Shown here in pieces: positions 33,327 to 45,586 of a DNA stretch of 64,000 nt. The position numbers were made by a program, and so were the translations under genes. The DNA lies in assembly GCA_018340375.1 (NCBI GenBank), contig JAFFJZ010000020.1, forward strand, positions 2,542,001 to 2,606,000. The letters are read 5' to 3'. The notes beneath the pieces are model-generated. The model was not told the origin of the DNA and ran no database searches. It saw nothing but the letters and a program-made list of their open reading frames with translations. Each line of letters starts with the position of its first letter. The first letter of the stretch is position 1. The stretch is from Gonatopus flavifemur. Its lineage: Eukaryota > Arthropoda > Insecta > Hymenoptera > Dryinidae.

Positions 33327-35145
33327 CCCTGCTCAAAAACCCGGATAGGACCCGGATAAGGTCCCGGTAAACATCGGAACTTCATCCGGGTCAATACGAC
33401 GCTTTATCCGGTTTTTGTGTCCGGGTCTCATCCGGAACTACCCGGGACTCGGTCGGGAATTTTCCCACGAATTAGACTTGAGACCCGTATAGGATCCGTA
33501 TAGGTGTCGGAACTTCATACGGGTTCATTCGGGAATCAATCGGGTTCTTGTATTCGGGTCCTAATCGGGTTCTATCCGGGTCCATCTAAAAAATTTCGAT
33601 CTATATTTTGTGCAGAAAAAAAAATTTTTGTGATAATTCGATTTTATAAGTGTTGCAGACGATTTTTCTTATTCTAATTACCGATGAAGATCAACTTACA
33701 ATTGAATTGTTGGAAGTTCGCTCAGCGAGAATTGAACCCGGGTCCTGCGAGTGAGAGACAAAGCCTCTATCACATCAGCGGATCTCTGAGATGACCACAA
33801 AACACTTACAGAGTCTTTTATTACACCCTGGTGAGGAAAACCGGATAAAGACCAAATAGGACCCGGACTGGGACCCGAACGGACTGGTATCCCGATGCAT
33901 ACGGGTATTATACGGGAAAGGTTGTTCTTTTCGGGTATATATTCGGGTCTGTACGGGTGCAGTATCGGGACTGCCAGGTTCATTCAGGTTATATCTGGAA
34001 AAATTTTCGGGAATAGGTTTTGGGTACGGGTGTATCCGGGTAGTGGCCGGAAACTTTGGGCCTTAAGATGGATACGTATTCGGGTTTATCCGGGAATGAT
34101 ACGGGAATAATTCACCGAAATCTATTTATAAGTCTCAACCGGGATCCATTCCGGGTCTATCCGCTTCTATCTGAGACAATTTCAGGAATATGGTTTTATG
34201 TACGGGTGTATCCGGGCTAGGCTCGGAAACTTTGGAGCTCAAAACGGATACGTATCCAGGTTTATCCGGGAGTAATACGGGAATAATTCACCAAAATTTA
34301 TTTGTAAGTATCAATCGGAATTTATTTCGGGTGTATCCGGGTTCTATCTGGGACAGTTTCAGAAAGATGGTTTTCTATACTGGTCCATTCGGGTTGTGTC
34401 CGGGAATCTTGGAGCTGAAAACGGATACGTATCCGGGTTTATCCGGGTGTAATACAAAAATTCATCATCGAAATTCATTCACAAGTTTCAATCGGCATGG
34501 ATTCCAGATTTATCTAGATGCGATCTGAAAAAGTTTTCGAAGAATGGTTTCATATACAGATTTGTCCGGGCTGCTACTCGTTAACTACACCGCTTAAAGC
34601 AGATATATGCTCGGCTTTATCCGGGTTCCATCTGGAAAAGTCAAGATGTATTCTCGTATTACTCCCGGACGAACCCGGATACGTATCCGCTGTGAGCTTC
34701 AAAGTTCCCGTGCACAATCTGGATAGACCTGTATAAAAAACCATGGGTCTGAGACTGCCCCAGATAGAACCCGGAAAGCCCCGGAATGAATCCCGATTGA
34801 GACTTATAAATGAATTCCGGTGAATCGTTCCCGCATCACTCCCGGATGAGCCCGGATACGTATCCAACCATCTCAACCTTCAAAGTTCCCGGTTACCACC
34901 CGGATATACCCGTATACAAAACCTTTTCCCGAAAATTTTCCTAGGAGGAGTCCGAATAAATCCGGATACATGTCCGATTCCCACTTCGGAGTCCCAGCAC
35001 TGGACCCGTATAGACCCATATGTGTATCCGAAACGAAAAATAACCCCGTATAAAACCCGGATGCACTCGGATACCATTTCCTTCCGGGCTCAGTCCGGAT
35101 GCTATCCGGTCTTTATCCGGTTTCCATCCGGTTTTTTTACCAGGG
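33327..35145. mobile_element. Foldback element inside the LINE, AT duplication
   Basis: Starts CCCTGCTCAAAAACCCGGAT and ends CCGGTTTTTTTACCAGGG, with AT on both sides (33325-33326, 35146-35147). The left half carries about 180-bp direct units (ACGGATACGTATCCGGG, ATACGGGAATAATTCACC, GGGTCTATC); the right half from about 34610 carries the same units inverted. Removing 33327-35147 restores an uninterrupted LINE reading frame, which fixes both ends and the 2-bp duplication. No transposase; the many ORFs are repeat frames. Confidence 0.88.
33680..33795 (-). repeat. tRNA-like (SINE-type) segment in the foldback element
   Basis: The minus strand has GGGTTCAATTCTCGC (box B) preceded by CGCTGATGTGATAGAGGC and a short anticodon-arm-like stretch (TTGTCTCTCACTC). 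It may be a decayed tRNA or a tRNA-derived SINE; a full cloverleaf was not verified. Confidence 0.4.
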
Positions 35146-35147
35146 AT

Positions 35148-35482
35148 GCCATGACTATGGACCAATAATGGAACCATTCAACATGAGCACTCTTGAAACT
35201 CGTAGGATGATGAATGATATGTTATTCATTTTTAAGATCATTAATGGTCAGATCATTTGTCCTGAATCACTATCTTTGCTCAATTTTAATGTTCCGTCTA
35301 GGGCTCTCAGGAAGCTGCTATTATTTAATACGCCAACCTACACATCTAGGTTCGTTCAGACTGATCCGATTAGCTGTATTTGTAATCTTATTAATGAATA
35401 TTGTAATGAAGTTGATTTTTTTCCTGGATCAGTTCCGCGTTTCCGGAATGCTGTGTTGTGTGCGTGGTCATTGAATGAATAG
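35148..35482 (+). pseudogene. Non-LTR element ORF2 C-terminus
   Basis: Continues the frame broken at 33326: a tail with ETRRMMNDMLFIFKIINGQI, LLNFNVPSRALRKLLLF and PRFRNAVLCAW, typical of the C-terminal end of jockey-type ORF2, ending TAG at 35482. Confidence 0.8.
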
Positions 35483-35650
35483 TTTATTGTATCCTATTGT
35501 TTTTTGAAGCTTATTGTCCATTGAATCTTATTGTTTGATTAGCAGTTTATTGTTTTTATATTTTTAAATCTGCCATTAACTAGTTTGTAAATTGATGTAT
35601 CTAAAGGGCACATACCCGTATAAATAAATAAATAAATCAATCAATCAATC
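35483..35650 (+). repeat. LINE 3' UTR and tail
   Basis: GGGCACATACCCGTATAAAT followed by (AAAT)n and (CAAT)n runs is the usual microsatellite tail of a jockey-type LINE. Confidence 0.7.
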
Positions 35651-36373
35651 AAATTGAATATCCTTTATATCACATTTGTATTGAAATGTCGAGGATTAAT
35701 TACAAGAACGGTTTATTTATACAACATTACAATGCAGGAAGAATTATTTTTGTTTTGTAAATATTCGAACAGATTTTCATAGCAGTGCTTGGATATCACA
35801 TAAAATAATTACAATCATATTACTATGCATATAGTGGAGTGTAAAAAACAAAATATTTGCTGATAATACTGACAATGGTTGCAAAAATAATATCCTTCAT
35901 CACTCCACAGAAAATAAATCTTAAGCAAATTAATTATTTTGTGCATTATTAAAATATGAATCAGGTTTTCATCCCCAGGAACTAGGTCAAAAAAACGAAC
36001 TCTTAGGAGTAAACAAAATCATCTCAAATTTCACTTGGTATAAAATATAATTTCATAAAATTAGCCTATCTTTGTATGATCCTTACCAAAATAAAACCAG
36101 AATGATTTAAAAAAAAACCACTTTGCCATCAATATTCTAAAATCTTAGAAACAATTTTCAATTCTCACTAATACTTTTGTTTTATTAAAAATAATATATG
36201 AATATTTTCAACTTTCTCGAGTACATAAGAAAAGAATATTTGGCAGAAAGAAAAAAATAGAGTGAACTTTTGAAAAGTGATACGAGAAAACAAGAAAAAT
36301 CTAACACATAAAAAATGTGAGAATCTATTATTCCTATTCTCAATTCCATCTGTTCTCATGAATTCTAATAAAA
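35651..36373. other. AT-rich, no gene seen
   Basis: Short frames only (36168-36467 minus reaches into the next TIR element). Nothing recognised. Confidence 0.4.
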
Positions 36374-36383
36374 ATAATATAAT

Positions 36384-36744
36384 GGGAGTGTGCGAGTAGT
36401 GATTTTTTCGAGTTGAGTCGAATCGAGTAATCGAAGTTTCGAATCGAGTCGAGTACTCGAAATTCACCGAGTACTCGAAAATTTTTCGAGTATCTGGTAG
36501 ATTTTCGAGTACTTGAAAAGTATATAATATATACGAATATGAATATAATCTATATGTGATAGTGGATAACGATCCCTTATGTTTTCTAAGAATATTCTAC
36601 CCTTGGCGAATGATGATTCATGATAATTCTAAGAAAATCGACAAATTACTCGAAGATTATCGAGTAGCTCGAAAATTTCGAGTAATACAAAATACTCGAC
36701 TCGACTCGAGAATACTCGAAAATTTCGAGTACTCGCACACACCT
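36384..36744. mobile_element. TIR element of CGAGTACTCG repeats with 10-bp duplication
   Basis: Ends GGGAGTGTGCGAGTA and TACTCGCACACACCT, with many CGAGTACTCGAAAAT palindromic words inside. ATAATATAAT occurs exactly on both sides (36374-36383, 36745-36754). No ORF of its own. Confidence 0.7.
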
Positions 36745-36888
36745 ATAATATAATAATCGTCAATAAAAATTTTCTTGATCGATCAATCCCGCGTGCAAAA
36801 CTGATTGATTAAAAAAATATATTTATATATACTGTATCCATTTGATCGTTTCACAGCTTTGGTAACTTTGATTTTGGTTTTGAAAGCT

Positions 36889-37334
36889 ACACTGTAAAAA
36901 ACGAAACCTCTATTGCTATTTCTAATTGTAAACCTACTCTGAAAAATTTTGTAACATCATTATTCTGAATGTAAGAAAGATACGAAGTGAAAATTGACAA
37001 AAAACTGAAAATACACTATTTTGAATGTTGACGTACTATGGTAAGTTTGAAAACTTGTTATGAAATCGGTAAAAACGTCACACTTACAATAAAATATAAT
37101 GTTGCTAATAAAGTTACCAACACTAATTGTGCCGTATTTACAGACCATTGTAAAATTCCAGAGATTTGAAGAATGATCACACTGGATGTAGGGAATTCAC
37201 ATTTGTTTCGATAAAAACTTCACGCTCAAAATAGTAAATTTACATTAGTAATAATAAAAACCCAAGATTCAGAGTAGATAATTGTTGTACCAACTCTGAA
37301 TATGGTAAATTACAAGAAGAAATTTTTACAGTAC
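36889..37334. mobile_element. Possible TIR element with ACTGTAAAAA ends
   Basis: ACTGTAAAAAACGAAA at the left and GAAATTTTTACAGT at the right. The interior has repeated TCTGAAT and GTAAATTTAC-like words. Similar unpaired ends occur at 16190 and 63345. Confidence 0.45.
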
Positions 37335-37665
37335 ATGTACTCAAATCATTGAAGATTTCTTCTAACAGTGTTTTCAATTAAACGAAAATTTTCCGATGTG
37401 GTAGTTCAATGTTTTCAAGTGAATTAATAAGACGAAATGATGTGTCGTGCTCAATCTTCTGAGATTGAGCACCGAGTTGTGCACGAAACGTTAAATTATA
37501 TGGCGTTGGACATCATATCGACTCCTCTTGCATCTGAAATTAAAATAATTGCTGATTAGCAATGGGAATTGCCTGTTTTTGGGATACTATATTCTTCATT
37601 TCGATTTAAAGATGCGCCGAATATTAGATTGGATTAGAGTAGAATATGCATCCAATCCGGTATAC

Positions 37666-38168
37666 GGTCCCGAAGAGAACATGAAGCTTCAGCGAACGTT
37701 CAGATCAGATGTGTATAGATCGGGCCGAAGGTTCATTAGAGCTAACTTTTAGATTCACAAACGTTTGACAAAGGTTCTACGGACGTTGAAATTTCCGCCT
37801 CGAAATACGTTCAGGAAACATAGATGGAACGTTCGCTGAAGGTCCATCGAAGGTTTGACGAAGCTTCACAAAAATATCTATACTTAGATTAATTTATAAT
37901 AATTTATGTTTATTAATTCATTCATTTTTCATATAAATTGATCAAAATTAATATAAGTATAGATATTTTTGTGAAGCTTCGTCAAACCTTCGATGAACCA
38001 AACGTTCCATCTATGTTTCCTAAACGTATTTCGAGGCGGACATTTCAACGTCCGTAGAACCTTTGTCAAACGTTTGTGAATCTAAAAGTTAGCTCTAATG
38101 AACCTTCGGCCCGATCTATACACATCTGATCTGAACGTTCGCTGAAGCTTCATGTTCTCTTCGGGCCC
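37666..38168. mobile_element. Long-TIR palindromic element (~500 bp)
   Basis: Arms of about 220 bases are nearly exact inverted copies (positions sum to 75834), beginning GGTCCCGAAGAGAACATGAA with complement TTCATGTTCTCTTCGGGCCC. The AT-rich loop is about 60 bases. The ORFs at 37549 plus and 38082 minus share the same tail only because of this palindrome. Confidence 0.85.
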
Positions 38169-39147
38169 GACGCTGAATCCCAGAAAATGTGAAAATCGCT
38201 CGACGCTGGACGTTTGATGCTCGTATGAAATTACACCTTTTTGTTCAAGCATCGAGAAGAAGGAACATGCGCGCGCTAACAGAAGTCTCTGGAACCTCGC
38301 GAGTAGCGGCACGCGAACGAAGGCGTGGATAAAAGAAAATGGCTTGAACGGTCGCGTGGTCAGCCATTAGTGGAATTTATGTATTCGGATGAGCTGTGAG
38401 CTCAGTTATGTATATACAGAGCAAGTGGGCTCTTTTCATTTATTGTTAGAAGTGCGTAATTATTCGGAGCGTGTAAATATATGTATATATAACCGTTGTA
38501 TTAAATACATGTGTATTCAATGGTCTGGCGTCTTAGATAACGCGTTCAAAGTGCAAAAGTATGCTCTTATGTAGAGAATGGTGTGTATGGGTTAAGTGGA
38601 ACCCTGTGTGTTAATATAGATTGGCCTTGTGCCGTAAGCATTTACATATGAAATCAAATTCCACATTGGCTTGTAAAATAAGCTTGTATATAATATGATG
38701 AAATTTGGTGAATAAATAATCGTCCTCAATTATAATAGTATGTTTTAAATGAATTTATTAAAATCGACGTAACGTAATTCCAGACAAAACACTTTTGAAA
38801 GATGTTTCATACAACATGAGAAAAGCTATTCAACAATGATTCTTCTTTTGGAAAGAATTATGATTGAATTATGATTCTGATGCTACATTAGACATCCTGA
38901 ATATGTTGACAGAAGTCTTTTAGAAATACATAACCTCTTTTGTAAGACGAAAACTATAGATGCGTATAGGATGATCAACAAAACATGCCTTCCATATTCT
39001 TGAACTCAGGTTATTTGGGCGGACATTTCTATGTGCATGAATCTGCCTAGAAGATGGATTGCACGATCTCACACATGTATAGCATGTTCTTATGTTTCCA
39101 AAAATACGTTCCTCCCATGAGCCGGCCACGTCATGTGCTGTACGGGG
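38169..39147. other. No recognised gene
   Basis: 38169-38225 resembles the GACGCTGGACG repeats of the element at 9069-9494. The rest has short frames without domains. Confidence 0.35.
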
Positions 39148-39607
39148 CCCTGCACAACCATCCAAACATTTTGGGCGCGGTAATTATTTATTATATGAAT
39201 ATTATTTCCAACGACTATTTGTTGAAAACAACAAGGCATATCCCAGACGATATACAACAAATACTTGACCCAGTGATGAGAGAAACGCGTTCTTCTATCA
39301 TCCAGAAAACATGCTGCATTTTATCATTTATACAAAATGGAACCCCGCCTGAATATGAATTTTTAAACTTCCCCTGACACACCTAAGCAGTTGAAAGATG
39401 CGTTCAACTCGTGATAGAGTCCGCAAGCACAGTTTGTGAACCAGGAAACTGGGATGGCTTCATCAGAACAACTTTGTATTCAAGACTGTCGATGCTAAAA
39501 TTCGACCAAAAATCTGAATTTCAAACAGCTTTAATCGATAGTCGTTGAAAATAATATTCATATAATAATTAATTACCGCGCCCAAAATGGTTGGATGGTT
39601 GGGCAGG
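39148..39607. mobile_element. TIR element, CCCTGC...GCAGG ends
   Basis: CCCTGCACAACCATCCAAAC, then TTTTGGGCGCGGTAATTA and TATTATATGAATATTATTT, is mirrored at 39530-39607. Arms of about 75 bases. The middle has an open frame without a domain. Confidence 0.75.
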
Positions 39608-40154
39608 TCGTGGGTGGAACACGAAGTGCAGTCACCTCCACGTGATGAATTCTGGGTCATTTTGGCACTAATAATTTTGCGAAATGAGGGAAGAACTACG
39701 AGGTGATATAGTCAGATCAAAGTTGAATAAATGAAATAATTCATAGAAGGAAATTGTTGATGAAGAACGGCCTTGTTTATATTTTCAATATAACAGTGGA
39801 TCTATTTGTAAAACTGAAAATATCAATTTCTCAACAAAATCCGCGAGCTTTAAGCTCTATGCACAGATTCAAAATTGAGCACGCGATTTTTCCTAAAATT
39901 TTCCTCAAAAAAAAGGTAATCAAAATGAAGTAGTTCCACACCATTAGAAGTTCAAGAACTGAATCTACGGTATTTGAGCCCCAGGGTAATTTTTCGTGAT
40001 GTGGGTCATTTTTTTCAAATTTTGGACGCTTTGCGCGAATCGGGGATTTGAGATAGTAATTTTTACAAATTTTTCCCTGGTTTGGCATGCACACGCGCAA
40101 CTTTTCCGCACTATTAGAACTCGATACTCGGAAAATTACTTTTTTCGACCGACC
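39608..40154. other. No gene recognised
   Basis: A frame at 39831-40100 minus has no domain. Nothing else stands out. Confidence 0.35.
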
Positions 40155-40785
40155 CTAATACTCGTTCATGTAAGATATCTTCGGCAAAAACTTGTTGACC
40201 TTATCAGAACATGTTTGCAACAGTAAATATACATTTTATTTGTGTTCATACTTCTTGATTTATATTGTATTCATGATGGTTGACTACGGTTCACTATGCG
40301 TTCTTTTCATCGTCTTTTACAACAAATACAAACAGAATCTATTTGATTGGTTTGTAGTAGCATATTCAGATAAAAGCACACCCGTTTACATGGGACATCC
40401 TCAGCAAGAAATTTCTCATTATATCAGAAGGTGTTTGGAAAAACGAATATACTTGTACGATTATACTTGTTATTATACATTTTGAAGCGTATTGTTCATG
40501 ACATTTTACTATGATTCTTTTCATCTTGATTCACAACAAATAAAAAAACCTAATTGATCGATTTTGAGTAGTGATCCATATAAGTATTGAGAAGTTCCCA
40601 TATAACAGTAATGCCCGTTCATATAGGATATCTTCAGCATGAAATTCTGGTTTAAATCAGCAAATTGTTGCCAAAGCAAATACACATTGTATTTATTTTT
40701 ATGGATCTTGATATCTTGTATTACTGATGGTGTTTCATTATGGTTTACTATCATTCTTTCCATCATAATTCACATCCTGTGAAAC
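40155..40785. repeat. Degenerate ~225-bp tandem repeats
   Basis: CGTTCATGTAAGATATCTTC (40163), CGTTTACATGGGACATCCTC (40383) and CGTTCATATAGGATATCTTC (40615) mark unit starts; the TTTCATC...TTACAACAAATA block recurs too. About 2.7 units. Confidence 0.65.
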
Positions 40786-40843
40786 ACAACCATCAATCCT
40801 CCACCTAGGATTTCGATGGAGAATTGGTGGAGAAATAGGAGCC

Positions 40844-41033
40844 ATGGAAATAAGGAAAAGTCTCCGTTAAGGCAAAGGAGAAATTTCTGTCCCTTATATT
40901 TCCAATAAAATTCATATTGGTGCATTTACACAACTGAATCTGAATATATCAATCCACCGATATGAATCTTTTTGAAAATACAGGGGGCGAAAATTTCTCC
41001 TTTGCCTCTCCAGAGACGTTTTCTTATTTCCAT
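40844..41033. mobile_element. TIR element next to the nested cluster
   Basis: ATGGAAATAAGGAAAAGTCT...GGCAAAGGAGAAATTTCTG is mirrored by AAATTTCTCCTTTGCCTCTC and ACGTTTTCTTATTTCCAT. About 190 bp. It abuts the CCC start of the next element at 41034. Confidence 0.65.
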
Positions 41034-41598
41034 CCCTGCTAAAAATTCCAGATAAAAAACGATAGAAAATTTTTCTATCGTTTTGTATGTGGTTTCTGAA
41101 CACGGAATTTCCGGAATTATATCGTTCATTTACGATATAACTTTATTTTTCCAATAAAGTTGTATCGTAATTTTACCATACAAATTTTGTATTTTTTTCT
41201 ATAGAATTGTATCGAAGCTCAATCATTGAAATTTTCTAGTTTTTATCGGAATTTATGTGGATATTTTTCTATCGTTTTGTATGTGGGTTTCTGAATATGG
41301 AACTTCCGGACTTGTATTGTTTATCTACGATATTTCCGTATTTTTCCTCATCAAGTAGTATCGTAAGTTCACCATAGAATTTTTACATTTTTTTAAGCAT
41401 TCTACCGAACGTCAACCATATAAATTTTCTGGTTTTTATGGGTCTCTATGCGGATATTTTTTCATGGTTTTGTATGTAATCTTTGAATAAAAAATTTTCC
41501 GAATGATATCATTGATTGCATAGGTGGCGAAATTGGTCGTGGAGCTTTGAACAAGTTTTGTGCAGTTTTGTGCATTTCGCTACGAATTGCATTCTGCG

Positions 41599-42130
41599 TT
41601 ACCCATACAAAACAATTAAAACTATGTTTAGAGTTATTTGATATGATGTGTATCGTGGGAGTACGATAAAAACCAATTGAATTCTTCTTCGAGTTCTTCG
41701 AATTTTATTTCTCAGGAAAAAGAAGAAAGGAATGTATAGGAATTCCACGATAGGTACCTATAGATACCTTTTTGTGTGTTCCCCATACAAAACGATCAAT
41801 ACCATGTTCAAAGTTGTTGATATGATGTGCATAGTGGAAGTACGATGAAAACCAATACGCTCTTCGAATTTTATTCGTCAGAGAAAAGAAGAAAATAGTG
41901 TATAGGAATCTCACGATAGATACTTATACATATCCTTTCACGCGTTCCTCATACAAAACAATCAAAACCATGTTCAGAGTTATGATTATGATGTGTATCG
42001 TGGAAGTACGATAGAAACCGGTACTCTTTTCGAATTTTATCTCGTAGTGAAAAGATTAAAATAATTTATAGGAATTTCACGAAAGATAACTATACGTACT
42101 TTTTCGTGCGTTCCGCATACAACATGATAG
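41599..42130. repeat. ~170-bp tandem repeats
   Basis: CCATACAAAAC-type starts at about 41601, 41781, 41948 and 42115, each followed by ATGATGTGTATCGTGGAAGT, TCGAATTTTAT and TATAGGAATTTCACGA. Confidence 0.75.
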
Positions 42131-42730
42131 AATTCGTAAATGAAAAAAATGGTATCAAATGTATGACCCAGATAGAAAAGCGTGCTATGCATTTTCATAA
42201 CATAAAGTGCTCAAAATAGCGTGCCGTCAACTTGAGATTATAAACATAACTTAACTTGTTAAAGGTGCATGTAATGGTGAAATCATGTATACATCATAGA
42301 ACCATTCGGTTCACATACCATGTTCGCATAAACTTAGTGAAATGCGGAAACACCTGGGTACCATCATGACAGCATTCATGTGTGAAATAGTTTTCAGAAT
42401 TATTTCTCCATTATCGATACATTTTGGTTCCACGCAATGCTACCTTCATGTTGCCATTAATATAGCAAAACATGGCTCATTTTTCTCACCGTGATATGGC
42501 TGAACATGGTGTCATAATCCTCCAATAATGGTGTCACGTTATTTGACGCGGAATGCAACAATTATGTTGCCACGTTTTGCTGTAGCACAAAGCAAACACC
42601 ACGATCAAACAAACAAACAAAGGAGCAAACAAACTACGGGCGAACACTTCATAATAATTGAAATATCGCTCTGTACAGCACTTATACTTGAATCGGAGAA
42701 TGGCTGTACACGGCGATATTTTGATTAAAA

Positions 42731-43335
42731 TGAAGCGTTTGGTCGTAGTTTGTCATAAACGATTTGGCTGCTGCCACGCCGCTAGTATCCCCTTAAATGG
42801 ATACTAGCGTCGGTAACTCGCGTGATCGGTTGAAAAGAGACAGAATCATAAGATAGAGAGAGAGAGAGAGAGAGAGAGATCCAATACCAACGCTAGTATC
42901 CCCTTAATAGAAACGTTTCAAGACAGCATCACAGTGGTTGAGGGGATACTAGAGCGTACTATCCGAGTAAAGATTTTGTGTGATAGATTTCTCCGAACTG
43001 AGCTTATGAAATTGTCTGAAATTTTCAGACAATGATCTTGGATACCTTTTCAATTGCTGTACAGAGTCCAAATTGTAAATTTCGGGCAAAAAATTTTCTT
43101 TTACCGACTGAGAAAGAAATTTTTTTTCTACATTCAAAATTTGGACTCTGTACAGCAATTGAAAAGGTATCAGGAATTATTCCCTGGAAATTTCAGACAA
43201 TTCCATAAGCTCAGTTCGGAGAAATCTGTCACACAGACTCTTTACTCGGATGGTACGCTAGTATCCCCTTTAAGGTGATACTAGCGGCGTGGCAGCAGCC
43301 AAATCGTTCATGACAGACTACGAGCAAACGCTTCA
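42731..43335. mobile_element. Palindromic element (GCCGCTAGTATCCCCTT family)
   Basis: GAAGCGTTTGGTCGTAGTTT, GATTTGGCTGCTGCCACGCC and GCTAGTATCCCCTT are mirrored at 43265-43335. An inner palindrome (42950-43263, centre about 43106) yields near-identical spurious frames on the two strands. A (GA)n tract at 42854-42879 interrupts the left arm. Confidence 0.75.
42854..42879. repeat. (GA)n microsatellite
   Basis: About 13 GA units. Confidence 0.9.
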
Positions 43336-43402
43336 ATTTTAACATGATATATATATCACTTGGTGCAGCACTTTCATTTAAATCAGAGAAGTGCTGTACC
43401 AA

Positions 43403-43790
43403 AATGTAAACGATTTGGCTGCTGCCACGCCGCTAGTATCCCCTTAAGAGGATGCGAGCGCATCGGTAGCTCTATCTGGTGGCATTTTATTTCCGATCAA
43501 AAGACTCGAAACTGAACGCATAAAAAAGTCTGAAATTTTCAGGGATGAATCTTTGAAGGTTTATCTAGATCTGTACAGAGCCGAAATTTTGAATTTCGAA
43601 AAAAAGCAAAAAAAAATTTTTTTCAACGACGTAGATAAAGCCTCACACAATCATCCCTGAAAATTTCAGATTTTTTCATGAATTCAGTTTCAAGTAAGTT
43701 AGTAGGAAAAAACCGTGCTCAGTCGCTGGTACGCTGGTATCCTCTCAACAATCAATGTTGAGGTGATACTAGCGGTCACCATCCGAGCAC
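43403..43790. repeat. Second GCTAGTATCCCCTT element; related copy at 47.1 kb
   Basis: Begins with the same GATTTGGCTGCTGCCACGCC end as 42757. 43430-43620 matches 47133-47310 in the same orientation (AAGAGGATRCGATCGCAT, ACGCATAAAAAAGTCT, TTCAGGGATGAATCTTTGAA). The right side carries an inverted version. Confidence 0.6.
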
Positions 43791-43911
43791 GTTGGTTAGG
43801 AAAGGACACGCCCATACGGCAGGAAGAAAGGTTCGATATTCCACGGTATGTGTCAATGATGCATTAATCATGTTTGAGCGGAATGGTTTCCCGTAATGCA
43901 TCCATAATACC

Positions 43912-45586
43912 CAGGGATGAGGGTTAAATCCGAGCGGCAATATAACTCCTGAATCGCTCGCGATCAAAACACGTATCGATCGTAAGAAGAACTTTCGGTC
44001 GATGAGTAAAAGGTTTCTGGCTCTTTAAGTATTCGATACCTGCGGGATGAGGATTTGCGAAGAGTGCTGTATGTTTGCTCGTATGTAGAGCTAATCATAT
44101 AAAGAGCCGGTTACCTGAACTCTCACAAAGGATCGCTCTTCCTGCGATCTGAATGTGTGAGGATTCATACCTGCTGGATACTCCAAAGAGCGATCCCTCG
44201 AAGAGCGAGGACACTTTAGATCCCGAGCGAGCAACTCTTTTGAGGAGTTAAACCTCCGGGCTTTCGCATACTTTAACTCCTTGAGCGATCGAATCGTAGA
44301 AAGAGCGAAGGAAGGAAGGAGTTAAACTCCTGATCGAAAAGGAGTTTTACTCGTGTCAGAGAATAGTCCATCAGCTGAATATGAGAGTGCGTATGGAAAT
44401 TATGTCCGTGGGTTCTGTGAATGGGAGTCTGAATTTTTTTGGTCGTAGAATCCGAATTTGAAACTATTATCGTAAGATTCGTGATCTGTGTTTTGTTATA
44501 AACAATTGAATTGTTTATAACGCATCGACGGTCAAACTATTGTTTTATTCGGAAAATTGTTCAGACGACAATTATTCATTTCTCATCGGAGAATACACTT
44601 TATCTGAACTATTTTTTCGATTTCTCGATTGTTTATTCGAATGCATTTTTTAAATAAATAATTAGGTCGCCGGAACGGGATCTTTCAACGGCGGTTTGAG
44701 TGTAGTTGGTCGGAGAATCTAGATTATTAGATGCCTTTTTGGGAATTCATGGCCCGTGTTTTGTTATAAACAATTGAATTGTTTATAACGCATTGACGGT
44801 CAAACTATTGTTTTTATCGGAAAATTGTGAAAATGAAAATTATTCATTTCTCATCGGAGAATACACTTTGTCTGAACTATTTCTTCGATTTCTCAATTGT
44901 TTATCCAAATGCATTTTTTAAATAAATAATTAGGTCGCCGGAACTGGATCTTTCAACGGCGGTTTGAGTGTAATTGGTCGGAGAATCTAGATTATTGGAT
45001 GACTTTTTGGGAATTTATAGCCCGTGTTTTGTTATAAACAATTGAATTGTTCAGATCACGAATCTTACGACAATAATTTCAAATTCGGATTCTACGACCA
45101 AAAAAATTCAGACCCCCATCCACAGAACCCACGGACATAATTTCCATACGCACTCTCATATTCAGCTGATGGACTATTCTCTGACACGAGTAAAACTCTT
45201 TTTCGATCAGGAGTTTAACTCCTTGATCGAATCCTTCGATCTTTCAACGATTCGATCGCTCAAGGAGTTATTGTATCCGCTCGCTCTTCGGCTCGACTCC
45301 CGAGTTGAGTTAAAGTCCCAACTCGTTGAAGAGTTTAACTCGTGATTCGAGCCGCTCGCATGGTCTTAGGATTCGATCGCTTAAGGATCTAAAGTATACG
45401 ACCGCTCTCAGGTACAACTCGGGAGCGGATTCATTGTATTAGAACCTGCTTCGACTCTCACTCGGATTCAATCCTTAGTACTTGTTACCTGCTCCTATCC
45501 CGAGCGGATCACCATTACGAATTTCGAGGGTCGCTCGCTCTACGATGCGAACTCGAAAAGATCAAAACTTTTGCTCTACATCCCTG
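43912..45586. mobile_element. hAT-like foldback element with 8-bp duplication
   Basis: Ends CAGGGATGAGGG and CTCTACATCCCTG; ATAATACC is duplicated exactly at 43904-43911 and 45587-45594. The sub-terminal regions are dense in GAGCGATCG/CGCTCGC words. Arms 44315-44487 and 45053-45224 form an inverted pair (sum 89539), and the centre holds two 268-bp direct units. No transposase. Confidence 0.82.
44488..45055. repeat. 268-bp tandem duplication in the foldback loop
   Basis: TGTTTTGTTATAAACAATTG starts at 44488, 44757 and 45025; two near-identical full units (with GGTCGCCGGAACNGGATCTT) and a partial third. Confidence 0.85.

Noticed and set aside
35483..35650. Independent microsatellite
   Set aside because: The AAAT/CAAT run directly follows the LINE 3' UTR and is its tail.
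38082..38312. Homologous ORFs at 37549-37752 and 38082-38312
   Set aside because: The shared C-terminus is the inverted arm of the element at 37666-38168.
42949..43278. Two homologous 70-codon ORFs on opposite strands
   Set aside because: Produced by the palindrome centred near 43106.
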